Shown: positions 26,206 to 33,952 of the stretch, in pieces
How positions within the stretch are numbered: the stretch's first letter is position 1
How the letters are laid out: every line of letters starts with the position of its first letter
NCBI RefSeq assembly: GCF_006385175.1
Contig: NZ_VFIY01000018.1
Span: 62,001 to 126,000 of the forward strand
Reading direction: 5' to 3'
From: Emcibacter nanhaiensis
GTDB lineage: Bacteria; Pseudomonadota; Alphaproteobacteria; Sphingomonadales; Emcibacteraceae
DNA: 64,000 nt
The notes under the pieces: model-generated
The model's input: only the letters and a program-made list of their open reading frames with translations
Told to the model about the DNA's origin: nothing
Database searches by the model: none
Program-made: the position numbers and the translations under genes

Positions 26206-28065
26206 CTAATAGTGAGTCTTAAGCCACATTTCCAGCATGGCGAGGTCCCAGGCCAGTCCCGCGCCGGGGTCATCAGGGCGACTGCACGAGGCAATCACTT
26301 CGTCCAGGAAATCATTTTCCAGATAGCCCCTGCTCTTGAAATCCGACACATTATCGGTCACCAGGTCGTTCAGCTTGCGGTCCTGGTGAATCCAGACCAT
26401 GAACGGCAGGCCGAAACCGTGCTTTTCCTTGGTCAGGGTCTGGTCCGGCAGGAATCCTTTCATGGCATATTTGAAGAAATCCCGCAGCTTGTAGCCGGGC
26501 AGCATCACATCGACCGGAATGCTGGCGGCGAATTCCACCAGTTCATCCTCCAGGAAAGGATAATGCACATCCACGCCAGCCAGCCGGCACATCTGGTTGA
26601 CCTTGCGCAGGTCATTGTCGGCCAGGGTGATCTGCATGTCCATATGCATCATTCGCTGCAGCATCTGGGTATTTTCATGGCGATGATAGGTCTGGCGGAT
26701 CAGGTTCAGTGGCATTTCCACATCCAGGCCCTCGCGACATTCCGGACGGAAGATGTCCAGCGGCTCGACCCCGGCAATAAAGCTGTAGGAATAGAGCCGT
26801 TCCGGCATCGGCGTGGCGTACCTGCGGGCCAGGCTGCGCGCCTTGGACACCACCGGGATATGCTGCATGCCCGGCAGCGCGAGGATGGGCTCCATGAAAA
26901 ATTTCCGGAATGGCGCCGGAATGACCGCATATTTCTCGATCTTTTTCATCATGACATAGCGTTCATTGCCGGCGAATATCTCGTCGCCGCCGTCCCCGGC
27001 CAGAAGGGTTGTCACCCCGCTGTCCCGCGCCATTTTGGCACAATAGTAGGCTGCCACCGCCGAGTGATTACCGTAAGGTTCGTCATAGATGTCAGCGATC
27101 TGCGCCATAACCTTTTCCACGTCACCCGGCTCCATGAAATATTCATGATGATCGGTGTGGAAATGTTCCGCCACCAGCCGCGCATAGCCGCTTTCGTCAT
27201 ACCGGGATTCATGAAAGCCAATGGTGAAGGTCTTGCCGTCGCCATTATGTTTTTTCAACAGGCCGGCGACCGTGCTGCTGTCCAGCCCGCCGCTGAGGAA
27301 CGCGCCGAGATGGGCGCGGTCCGTATCGCCCAGCACTTTTTCGAAACTTTTGTCCAGCAGGGCCCACAGCGCGTCCTTCCACTCCTTGGGATTGCCGGAG
27401 GTCTCGGTGGTATAGGGCATGGACCAGTAGAACCCGGTTTCGGCCCGACCATTGGAGAATTTGACATACTGGGCCGGTTCCAGCTTCCGCATCTGGTCAT
27501 AGATCGAGGTCGGCGACGGAACGACGAAATAGTAGAGATAATTGTACACCGATTGCGGGCTGATGGTGGTTTCCAGACCGGGAAACAGCCGTACTGCGTC
27601 AGTAACGGTGGAAAAGATGAAGCTTCCCCCCGGTCCAACGGCATAACTGAGCGAATTGATACCGGTGCGGTCAATGGCGATAACGGCTTCGCCTTTTTCC
27701 TGATCGGTCAGCGCCGCCGACCAGGGGCCCTGCATCAGGGTAAAGACCTCGACGTCATGACGGCGATAGCCCTCGATCAGGGCGGCCGCGTCATTGTCGC
27801 TCTTCGCGATGGTAGCAAGGTCCCTGTCCTGCCAGCGCACGATCCCCGACACCGCGGCCTGTACCGGCCCTTTGACCGCCAGTGTTCCATGGTTGTGCGT
27901 CGGCACAACGGCCAGCGCCCCCCCGGAGGAGGCGAATTTCCGGATCTTGTCCCGGAGATGTTGTTCATGCTCCGCCCGGATCAGGCATCCGGCCATTTCG
28001 CCGATCAGTACGCCTGAGGCGCTTTCATCACCAGCATGCCCCTGCCAACCTGTGAGTCCAGTCAT
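26206..28065 (-). CDS. Asparagine-synthase-like amidotransferase lacking the glutaminase cysteine
   Basis: A 619-residue AsnB-type protein. The C-terminal synthetase domain has the ATP-pyrophosphatase loop LSGGLDSST at 257-265 and LLAGDGGDEIFAGN. The N-terminal domain has the Ntn-hydrolase framework (AIDRTGINSLSYA) but starts MTGLTGW, so the essential Cys2 of normal glutamine amidotransferases is replaced by Thr. It may use free ammonia or join another amine, as beta-lactam synthetases do. It is the last gene of a three-gene unit with the PLP decarboxylase and acyl ligase (gaps of 10 and 20 bp), all exosortase A associated types. Confidence 0.85.
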   Translation of the reverse strand: MTGLTGWQGHAGDESASGVLIGEMAGCLIRAEHEQHLRDKIRKFASSGGALAVVPTHNHGTLAVKGPVQAAVSGIVRWQDRDLATIAKSDNDAAALIEGYRRHDVEVFTLMQGPWSAALTDQEKGEAVIAIDRTGINSLSYAVGPGGSFIFSTVTDAVRLFPGLETTISPQSVYNYLYYFVVPSPTSIYDQMRKLEPAQYVKFSNGRAETGFYWSMPYTTETSGNPKEWKDALWALLDKSFEKVLGDTDRAHLGAFLSGGLDSSTVAGLLKKHNGDGKTFTIGFHESRYDESGYARLVAEHFHTDHHEYFMEPGDVEKVMAQIADIYDEPYGNHSAVAAYYCAKMARDSGVTTLLAGDGGDEIFAGNERYVMMKKIEKYAVIPAPFRKFFMEPILALPGMQHIPVVSKARSLARRYATPMPERLYSYSFIAGVEPLDIFRPECREGLDVEMPLNLIRQTYHRHENTQMLQRMMHMDMQITLADNDLRKVNQMCRLAGVDVHYPFLEDELVEFAASIPVDVMLPGYKLRDFFKYAMKGFLPDQTLTKEKHGFGLPFMVWIHQDRKLNDLVTDNVSDFKSRGYLENDFLDEVIASCSRPDDPGAGLAWDLAMLEMWLKTHY

Positions 28066-28075
28066 CCGGGTCCCC

Positions 28076-29314
28076 TTAAACCAGTATTTCCTTCGGCGCC
28101 TCGTGGCCGAGGAAGGCCGTCGGGCTGGCGGTCAGTCCGTAAGCGCCGGACTGGAACAGGACCACATAGTCCCCGATTTCCGCCACCGGCAGTTCCATTT
28201 TATTGCCCAGCAGGTCAAGCGGCGTACAGAGGCAGCCAACCACGCTGGCCTCTTCTTTTTCGCCCGCTGCCATGCGGTTGCCGATTTCCACCGGATAGTT
28301 CTTGCGAATGACCTGGCCGAAGTTGCCGGAGGCCGCCAGATGATGGTGCAGGCCGCCGTCGGTCATCAGGAAGGTATGGCCGCGGGAAACCTTGCGATCG
28401 ACAATCTTGCTCACATAGATGCCGGCCTCGCCGACAAAAAAGCGGCCAAGCTCGATTACCACTTCCGCATTGGGCAGTTTTTCCTCAAACGCCGGCAGCA
28501 GCTCGCCAAGCCCGGCCCCGGCCGCCTTCAGGTCGAGCGGTTCTTCGCCCGGGAAATAGGGAATGCCGTAGCCGCCGCCGATATTGACGGTCGGCGGCTC
28601 GCAGGGCGCATCACCGGCCAGCCGGATCGCCAGATCAAGGGTTTTTTCCTGGGTTTCCAGGATGCTGTCGACGCGCAGGTTCTGGGAGCCGCTGAAAATA
28701 TGAAAACCCTGGAAGTCCAGGTCCAGTGCGGCAAATTCCTTCAGCATGTCCGGCACCTGCTCGGCATCGACGCCGAACTGTTTCGGGCCGCCGCCCATTT
28801 TCATGCCGGAAGATTTCAACTCGAAATCCGGATTGACGCGGATCGCCGCTTTGGGCCGGATGCCCTGCTGTTCGCCAAAGGCGGCAGCCCGGCGCATTTC
28901 ACCGAAGGATTCCATATTGAGTACCACCCCGGCCGCCACCGCCTGGGAAAGTTCCTGGTCGGTCTTGGCAGGCCCGGCAAAGCTGATCAGTTCCGGTGAG
29001 GTGCCGGTGTCCAGCGCCACCGCCATTTCCCCGCTGGAGGCCACATCCAGACCGTCCACCAGGGAGGCCATGTGATGCACCACCGCCGGCATCGGGTTTG
29101 CCTTCATGGCGTAATGAAGCTGCACCTGTTTCGGCAGATATTTGCGCATCTCCTCGACCCGCGCCGTCATGAGGCGGCGGTCGTAGGCGAAGAACGGGGT
29201 CGAGCCTACCCGGTTGGCGAGGCGCGACAATTTGATCCCGCCGAGGGTGATTTCGCCATCAACGACAGGATAACCTGTGATTGGTGCATGCTGCGGTTTT
29301 TTCTTTTCCGTCAA
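28076..29314 (-). CDS. PLP-dependent decarboxylase, exosortase A system-associated
   Basis: A 412-residue fold-III decarboxylase of the ornithine/diaminopimelate type. The PLP lysine is Lys71 in HYAMKANPMP; the glycine loop is GGGYGIPYFPGEE near 246, and the second-subunit Cys lies in GCLCTPLDLL. The subgroup occurs with exosortase A. Related enzymes act on D-amino-acid centres or on carrier-bound amino acids; the exact substrate is unknown. The gene lies between the acyl ligase and the asparagine-synthase-like gene, so it may supply an amine for amide formation. Confidence 0.88.
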   Translation of the reverse strand: MTEKKKPQHAPITGYPVVDGEITLGGIKLSRLANRVGSTPFFAYDRRLMTARVEEMRKYLPKQVQLHYAMKANPMPAVVHHMASLVDGLDVASSGEMAVALDTGTSPELISFAGPAKTDQELSQAVAAGVVLNMESFGEMRRAAAFGEQQGIRPKAAIRVNPDFELKSSGMKMGGGPKQFGVDAEQVPDMLKEFAALDLDFQGFHIFSGSQNLRVDSILETQEKTLDLAIRLAGDAPCEPPTVNIGGGYGIPYFPGEEPLDLKAAGAGLGELLPAFEEKLPNAEVVIELGRFFVGEAGIYVSKIVDRKVSRGHTFLMTDGGLHHHLAASGNFGQVIRKNYPVEIGNRMAAGEKEEASVVGCLCTPLDLLGNKMELPVAEIGDYVVLFQSGAYGLTASPTAFLGHEAPKEILV

Positions 29315-29334
29315 TGCCTTGATCCTTGTTTTTC

Positions 29335-30909
29335 TTATTTCGTCACTTCAGCGGCAATGGCCTTGCGATCAATTTTTCCGTTCGGGTTACGCGGCAGAGA
29401 AGTCCATTCTATGATCTTGTGCGGCACCATGTAGCTGGGCAGTTCCGCCCGGCAATAGGCCAGCACGGCGTCCTCGTCCAGCTTGGCGCCTTCCTTGCCG
29501 GTGGCGACAATCCAGATGGCCTGCCCCAGTTGTTCATGTTCCACGCCGATGGCGGCGATCTCGCCGATCAGGCCGCTGGCATAAATGGTTTCTTCCAGTT
29601 CGGTCGGGCTGGTCCGGTAACCGGAGGTTTTGATCATCTCGTCCCGGCGACCGACAAAATAGAGGAACCCGTCCTCGTCCTTCTTGACGGTGTCCCCTGA
29701 CCAGACGGCGATTTCCGGCATCGGAATACCCTCTGGCTGGCCCGGGGCCGGTTTAAAGCGTTCAGCGGTCCGTTCCGGATCATTCCAGTAGCCCAGCGCC
29801 ACCAAGGCGCCGCGGTGTACCAGTTCCCCCGGTTCCCCCGGATCACACGGCGTGCCGTCTTCGCGGACCACCATGATTTCCGCATTGGGAATGGCCTTGC
29901 CCATGGAGTCGGGGATCCGGTCCACTTCCTCCGGCGGCAGATAGGTGGAGCGAAACGCCTCGGTCAGGCCGTACATCAGATAGATATCTGTCTTCGGCAG
30001 CTTCTGGCGGAAGGATTTGGTCACATGAACCGGCATCCGGCCGCCGGTGGTGGCGATATAGCGGATATTGTCCACCGTCTCCGGGGGCCAGTCCATGTCC
30101 ACCAGCTGGATCCACAGCGGCGGCACACAGGTGATCCCGGTAACGCTGTGCTTGGCCGCCTGGCGGATCACATCCCGCGGCAGCAGGTAATTCATCAGCA
30201 CCACCGTGGCGCCGACCCGGAATGCCGTGGTCAGCTGGCTGAAGCCGGCATCGAAGCTCAATGGCAGAACGCTCAGGATCTTGTCTTCCGGTGTATTTTT
30301 CAGGTAGGTGGACACGCTTTCCGCCCCGACAATCAGGTTGCGGTGGGAAACAATCACTCCTTTGGGCATGCCGGTACTGCCGGACGTATAGAGGATGGCC
30401 GCCATATCGGCGTCAATGACCGGATGGCCGACGCACTCACGTCCCTCGCCGGTCGCCATAAAGTCTTCCCAGGAGCCGATCCCCACATCCAGTTCCGGCA
30501 GACTGTCGGGTATTTTCCCAACCAGAATCACCTGCTTGAGATCGCTGCAGTCCTGCAGTTCCTCGGCCAGCCCCGCCAGCCGGTCGGCGCTGGTCACCAG
30601 ATAGCGGACATTGCAGTCGTTCAGGATATAGGCCACCTGGCGCGCCTTCAGGGTCGGGTTCACCGGGACGAACACGCCGCCAGCCTCCGAGGCGCCAAAA
30701 ACCGTGACAACGGTCTCGATCTGTTTCGGCAGGAACACCGCCACGCGGTCGTTTTTCGCCATACCGGCGGCCATTAATGCCGCACCGAACACACCGTTCA
30801 GCCGGGCAAACTCACCGTAGGATACTTCCTCTGCCTTGAACACAATCGCCGTATGGTCCGGACGGCTGATCGATTGCTTTCTGACAAAATCCGATAGCTT
30901 GTTTATCAT
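29335..30909 (-). CDS. Acyl-CoA ligase (AMP-forming), exosortase A system-associated
   Basis: A 524-residue member of the acyl/aryl-CoA synthetase and NRPS adenylation family. The phosphate loop is ILYTSGSTGMPKGV near 172, followed by MYGLTEAFRSTYLPP, GDTVKKDEDGFLYFVGRRDEMIK and the catalytic Lys in NPNGKIDRKAI near the C-terminus. It belongs to the exosortase A-linked subgroup. Together with the acyl carrier protein encoded on the other side of the divergent promoter it could activate an acid and load it on the carrier. It is the first gene of its leftward unit. Confidence 0.88.
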   Translation of the reverse strand: MINKLSDFVRKQSISRPDHTAIVFKAEEVSYGEFARLNGVFGAALMAAGMAKNDRVAVFLPKQIETVVTVFGASEAGGVFVPVNPTLKARQVAYILNDCNVRYLVTSADRLAGLAEELQDCSDLKQVILVGKIPDSLPELDVGIGSWEDFMATGEGRECVGHPVIDADMAAILYTSGSTGMPKGVIVSHRNLIVGAESVSTYLKNTPEDKILSVLPLSFDAGFSQLTTAFRVGATVVLMNYLLPRDVIRQAAKHSVTGITCVPPLWIQLVDMDWPPETVDNIRYIATTGGRMPVHVTKSFRQKLPKTDIYLMYGLTEAFRSTYLPPEEVDRIPDSMGKAIPNAEIMVVREDGTPCDPGEPGELVHRGALVALGYWNDPERTAERFKPAPGQPEGIPMPEIAVWSGDTVKKDEDGFLYFVGRRDEMIKTSGYRTSPTELEETIYASGLIGEIAAIGVEHEQLGQAIWIVATGKEGAKLDEDAVLAYCRAELPSYMVPHKIIEWTSLPRNPNGKIDRKAIAAEVTK

Positions 30910-31153
30910 GATGAGAGAATTCTTTTTCTTGTTACAGTTGGACCGTAAGATAGTGAAGAATAGTTAGAGAAATATGAACAGCTTACAAAGAAAAACCAAA
31001 CCCGTTCAATAATTTCCCGTCAAATGTTAACACGCCCCTGACAAACCATATTAACCATAATTTGAATGCTTTCCATTTTTATTTTATTAACGTAAGTCCT
31101 GTAGAAGCGGAGACACGCAAAGGACAATAAGAATAACGCTATGGACAGGCCAA

Positions 31154-31846
31154 ATGTTTAACTGGTTCAGAACCTCCTTTCAGCAGCTCGGGGTATATTC
31201 CACATTTTGTTATGGGGCAGATGTCATTCTGTGCCGACTGGGGATCGGTTCCGTTCACCGCTATCTTTATTATACCCAGCCGCTCGGGAGTCTGGTCAAA
31301 CCGGCGCGCCGGAAAAGCGCGTTCGAGGTGGCGGAACTGACAGCCGACAACGAGGCTCTGCGCGAGCTTTTGGGCCAGGACGTACTGGATTATCGCTTTG
31401 GCCAGCAGGCCACCTGCCTTGCCGCCCTGAAGGAAGGCCAGATCGCCGCCCTGCTCTGGTATACCGCCGGGCCCTACAACGAGGATGAGGTCCGGGCCAC
31501 ATTCGTGCCGCCGGCAAACAATGCCTGGGATTTTGGCGTCCATGTGGAACCGGAATTCCGCATGACCCGGGCCTTCATGACGCTGTGGAGCGAGGGAGCG
31601 CGCCGGATGACCGAGCGCGGGCTCGTTAATTCCCTGAGCCGGATCTCCAGCTATAACCCGAACTCCAAACTATCCCACGCCCGGATGGGTGCCCGCGAAA
31701 TCGGCCGGGCCACCTTCCTCAACATTGGCCCGCTGCAGATCTGCTGGTCTTCAGTGCCGCCGCGCTTTGATTTTTCCCTGAGCCGGAAAAAGAAACCTGT
31801 TTTTAATTTTTCTGCCGCATTATCAAGGGCGTTACCTGGGGAATAA
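31154..31846 (+). CDS. GNAT-like acyltransferase, exosortase cluster
   Basis: A 230-residue protein with a GNAT-like pattern in its second half: WDFGVHVEPEFRMTRAFMTL followed by SLSRISSYNPNSKLSHARMG, the acetyl-CoA-binding and product-side segments of N-acyltransferases. The N-terminal 50 residues are not recognisable. It is the first gene of a rightward unit, ahead of an acyl carrier protein and two hydrolases, and divergent from the acyl ligase. A role in transferring an acyl group made by the ligase and carrier is plausible but not shown; I do not recognise a named subfamily. Confidence 0.55.
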   Translation: MFNWFRTSFQQLGVYSTFCYGADVILCRLGIGSVHRYLYYTQPLGSLVKPARRKSAFEVAELTADNEALRELLGQDVLDYRFGQQATCLAALKEGQIAALLWYTAGPYNEDEVRATFVPPANNAWDFGVHVEPEFRMTRAFMTLWSEGARRMTERGLVNSLSRISSYNPNSKLSHARMGAREIGRATFLNIGPLQICWSSVPPRFDFSLSRKKKPVFNFSAALSRALPGE

Positions 31847-31953
31847 GCCGGATTTCAGGAATTTTTGTTCGGCCTTTATTTCGCAGGACGCTTATAGTAT
31901 AAGGGCTCGTTTTTAGCTGTAGAATTTAATGACCAAGAGAACAAGGCTGTAGA

Positions 31954-32202
31954 ATGTCAGTAATTGAAGATGTAAGGGAAGTGCTTAAAGCAACACTTCA
32001 ACTTGGCGACCGCGCCAACGATATCGAGGCGGATACGCCCCTGCTCGGCAACTTGCCGGAGCTTGACTCCATGGCCGTCGCCATGCTGGTTACCTCTATC
32101 GAGGAACATTTCGACATCTACATCGAGGATGATGAAATCAGCGCCGAAACTTTTGAAACCTTCGGTGCGCTGTGCTCTTTCGTGGAAGAAAAAGCAGCCT
32201 GA
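31954..32202 (+). CDS. Acyl carrier protein, exosortase cluster
   Basis: An 82-residue acidic four-helix carrier. The phosphopantetheine site is Ser39 in PELDSMAVAML, with the LDS triplet typical of carriers outside fatty acid synthesis. The length and the acidic second half (IEDDEISAETFETF) fit the family. It stands alone with specialised exosortase A genes rather than with fab genes, so it probably serves the local acyl or aminoacyl ligase rather than general lipid synthesis. Confidence 0.88.
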   Translation: MSVIEDVREVLKATLQLGDRANDIEADTPLLGNLPELDSMAVAMLVTSIEEHFDIYIEDDEISAETFETFGALCSFVEEKAA

Positions 32203-32235
32203 TCAAGCAGGGTATTCCCGGGGAGAGCTGTCCAA

Positions 32236-33066
32236 GTGGAACCTTTTTTCTTTAAAAGTGTCAAAGGACATCTGTTCGGGAATTACTTTCCGCCCTCGAA
32301 GGAGGTCGCCCCCCTTGGCGACCTTATTTTTTGTCCCCCGTTCGCAGAAGAACTCAACCGCTCGCGGCACATGATCGCCCGCCAGGCCCGCTCGCTCGCC
32401 GGACAGGGCTACGGCGTGCTGTTGCTTGACCTGTTCGGTACCGGCGACAGCGAAGGTACCTATGGGGAAACGGCCTGGGACACCTGGCTGGCCGATCTCG
32501 GCGCGGCCGTGGCATGGGTCAACGCGCAAGGACGTCCCTTTGCCGGCCTGTGGGCCAAGCGCACCGGCGCCCTGCTGGCGGCAGACTTTATCGGGAAAAC
32601 CAAGACGCCCTGCCCGCTGATCCTGTTGTGGCAGCCGGTCACCAACGGCAAAAACTTTGTCGGCCAGTTCCTGCGTATCAAGCTGGCCGGGGAATTTACC
32701 GGCGGCATCGGCCCACAGGCCCTGACCAGTAAGGATCTGACCGAGGCTCTGGGTCGCGGTGAAACCCTCGAGATCGCCGGCTATGACCTGACCCCGGACA
32801 TCGCAAATTCCATGGGAGAGCTGTCCCTGGCAAAACTCACGCTGCCGGCGGAAACCCGGGTCAAGTGGATCGAGATTTCCCTGAAGGAAGACCCTGAGAT
32901 CGGGCCGGGCTCCCGGAAAGTACTGGAGAAATGGACCGCCGACGGGGTGACTTGTGAGTCCCTGGCCGTCAAAGATATCCAGTTCTGGACCCTGCAGGAA
33001 CCGGAATGGGCGGACGGCTTCAGCGAAGCGACCCGGAAACTGATGAAGGGAGCGGCTGATGACTGA
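32236..33066 (+). CDS. Hydrolase 2, exosortase A system-associated (alpha/beta fold, no Ser nucleophile)
   Basis: A 276-residue alpha/beta-hydrolase. LLLDLFGTGDSEGTYGE near residue 62 is the usual strand-4 region with the GTGDS motif. At the nucleophile elbow, where G-x-S-x-G is expected, the sequence is AGLWAKRTGALLA (103-115) with no Ser, Cys or Asp nucleophile in place. It could be a non-hydrolytic binding protein or use another residue. The stop overlaps the start of the hydrolase 1 gene by eight bases. Confidence 0.82.
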   Translation: MEPFFFKSVKGHLFGNYFPPSKEVAPLGDLIFCPPFAEELNRSRHMIARQARSLAGQGYGVLLLDLFGTGDSEGTYGETAWDTWLADLGAAVAWVNAQGRPFAGLWAKRTGALLAADFIGKTKTPCPLILLWQPVTNGKNFVGQFLRIKLAGEFTGGIGPQALTSKDLTEALGRGETLEIAGYDLTPDIANSMGELSLAKLTLPAETRVKWIEISLKEDPEIGPGSRKVLEKWTADGVTCESLAVKDIQFWTLQEPEWADGFSEATRKLMKGAADD

Positions 33067-33952
33067 CTCCTTCAATGAAGAAGCGTTCGCCTTTGACATC
33101 CATAAGGAGACCGTCACCGGCATCATCCATCATGCCGCACCCGCAAAATCCGATACCGGACTGCTGATCGTGGTTGGCGGCCCCCAGTACCGGATCGGCG
33201 CCCACCGGCAATATGTCCACCTGGCCCGTCATAGCGCCAGGCGCGGGGTCCCGGCCATGCGCTTTGATTACCGCGGCATTGGTGACAGCAGCGGCGACTA
33301 TCCCGGTTTCCAGCGGGTGAGCGAAGATATTCACCGGGCGGTCGATGAATTCCTCGCCCGGGAACCCGCCATCAACAATGTGGTCATCTGGGGTCTGTGC
33401 GAGGGGGCCTCGGCCTGCCTGCTCGGCGCCCAGACCCATCCCGCGGTGTCCGGGCTCGGCCTGGCCAATCCGTGGGTCCGCAGCGAAGCCGGCCTTGCCA
33501 GGGCTTACGTCAAGCATTATTACACCGACCGCCTCAAGGATCCGGAGTTCTGGAAAAAGCTCTTCTCCGGCAAAATGAATATCACCGGCGCCCTCGGTGG
33601 TCTGCTCAGCAATATCAAAAAAGCGCTCGGCGGCAGGTTCCCCGCCCCGGCAGAAGACACACCGTCGACACCCGCAGCAGAGATCGCCGACGAAAATTTC
33701 CCCGACCGGATGCTTGCGGGACTGCAGGGCTTCAACGGTCGGGTGCTTCTGGTCCAGTGTGACAACGACCTTGTGGCCCGGGAATTCGACGATCTGGTCA
33801 AAGGCTCCCGCGACTGGCAGGCGGCCCTGAAAAACCGGGATTTCGCCCGTGTTGATATTCCGGAAAGCGATCATACATTCTCCAGCGAAGTCTGGCGGCA
33901 GGCGGTCGCCGACGCCACCCTGGACTGGCTCCTCAATAAAGGAGCAAGCTGA
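33059..33952 (+). CDS. Hydrolase 1, exosortase A system-associated (alpha/beta fold, Cys nucleophile)
   Basis: A 297-residue alpha/beta-hydrolase. MRFDYRGIGDSSGDY at 67-81 matches the family. The nucleophile elbow is WGLCEGASA with Cys114 in place of Ser; a candidate acid lies in VQCDNDLVAREF and the His in PESDHTFSSEVW. A Cys nucleophile suggests thioester chemistry, for example acyl transfer from the nearby carrier protein, rather than ordinary ester hydrolysis. It overlaps both neighbours, sharing one base with the next gene. Confidence 0.84.
   Translation: MTDSFNEEAFAFDIHKETVTGIIHHAAPAKSDTGLLIVVGGPQYRIGAHRQYVHLARHSARRGVPAMRFDYRGIGDSSGDYPGFQRVSEDIHRAVDEFLAREPAINNVVIWGLCEGASACLLGAQTHPAVSGLGLANPWVRSEAGLARAYVKHYYTDRLKDPEFWKKLFSGKMNITGALGGLLSNIKKALGGRFPAPAEDTPSTPAAEIADENFPDRMLAGLQGFNGRVLLVQCDNDLVAREFDDLVKGSRDWQAALKNRDFARVDIPESDHTFSSEVWRQAVADATLDWLLNKGAS

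Noticed and set aside
26212-28017. 601-codon open frame opposite the asparagine-synthase-like gene
   Set aside because: Antisense shadow with no ribosome binding site and no recognisable domain.
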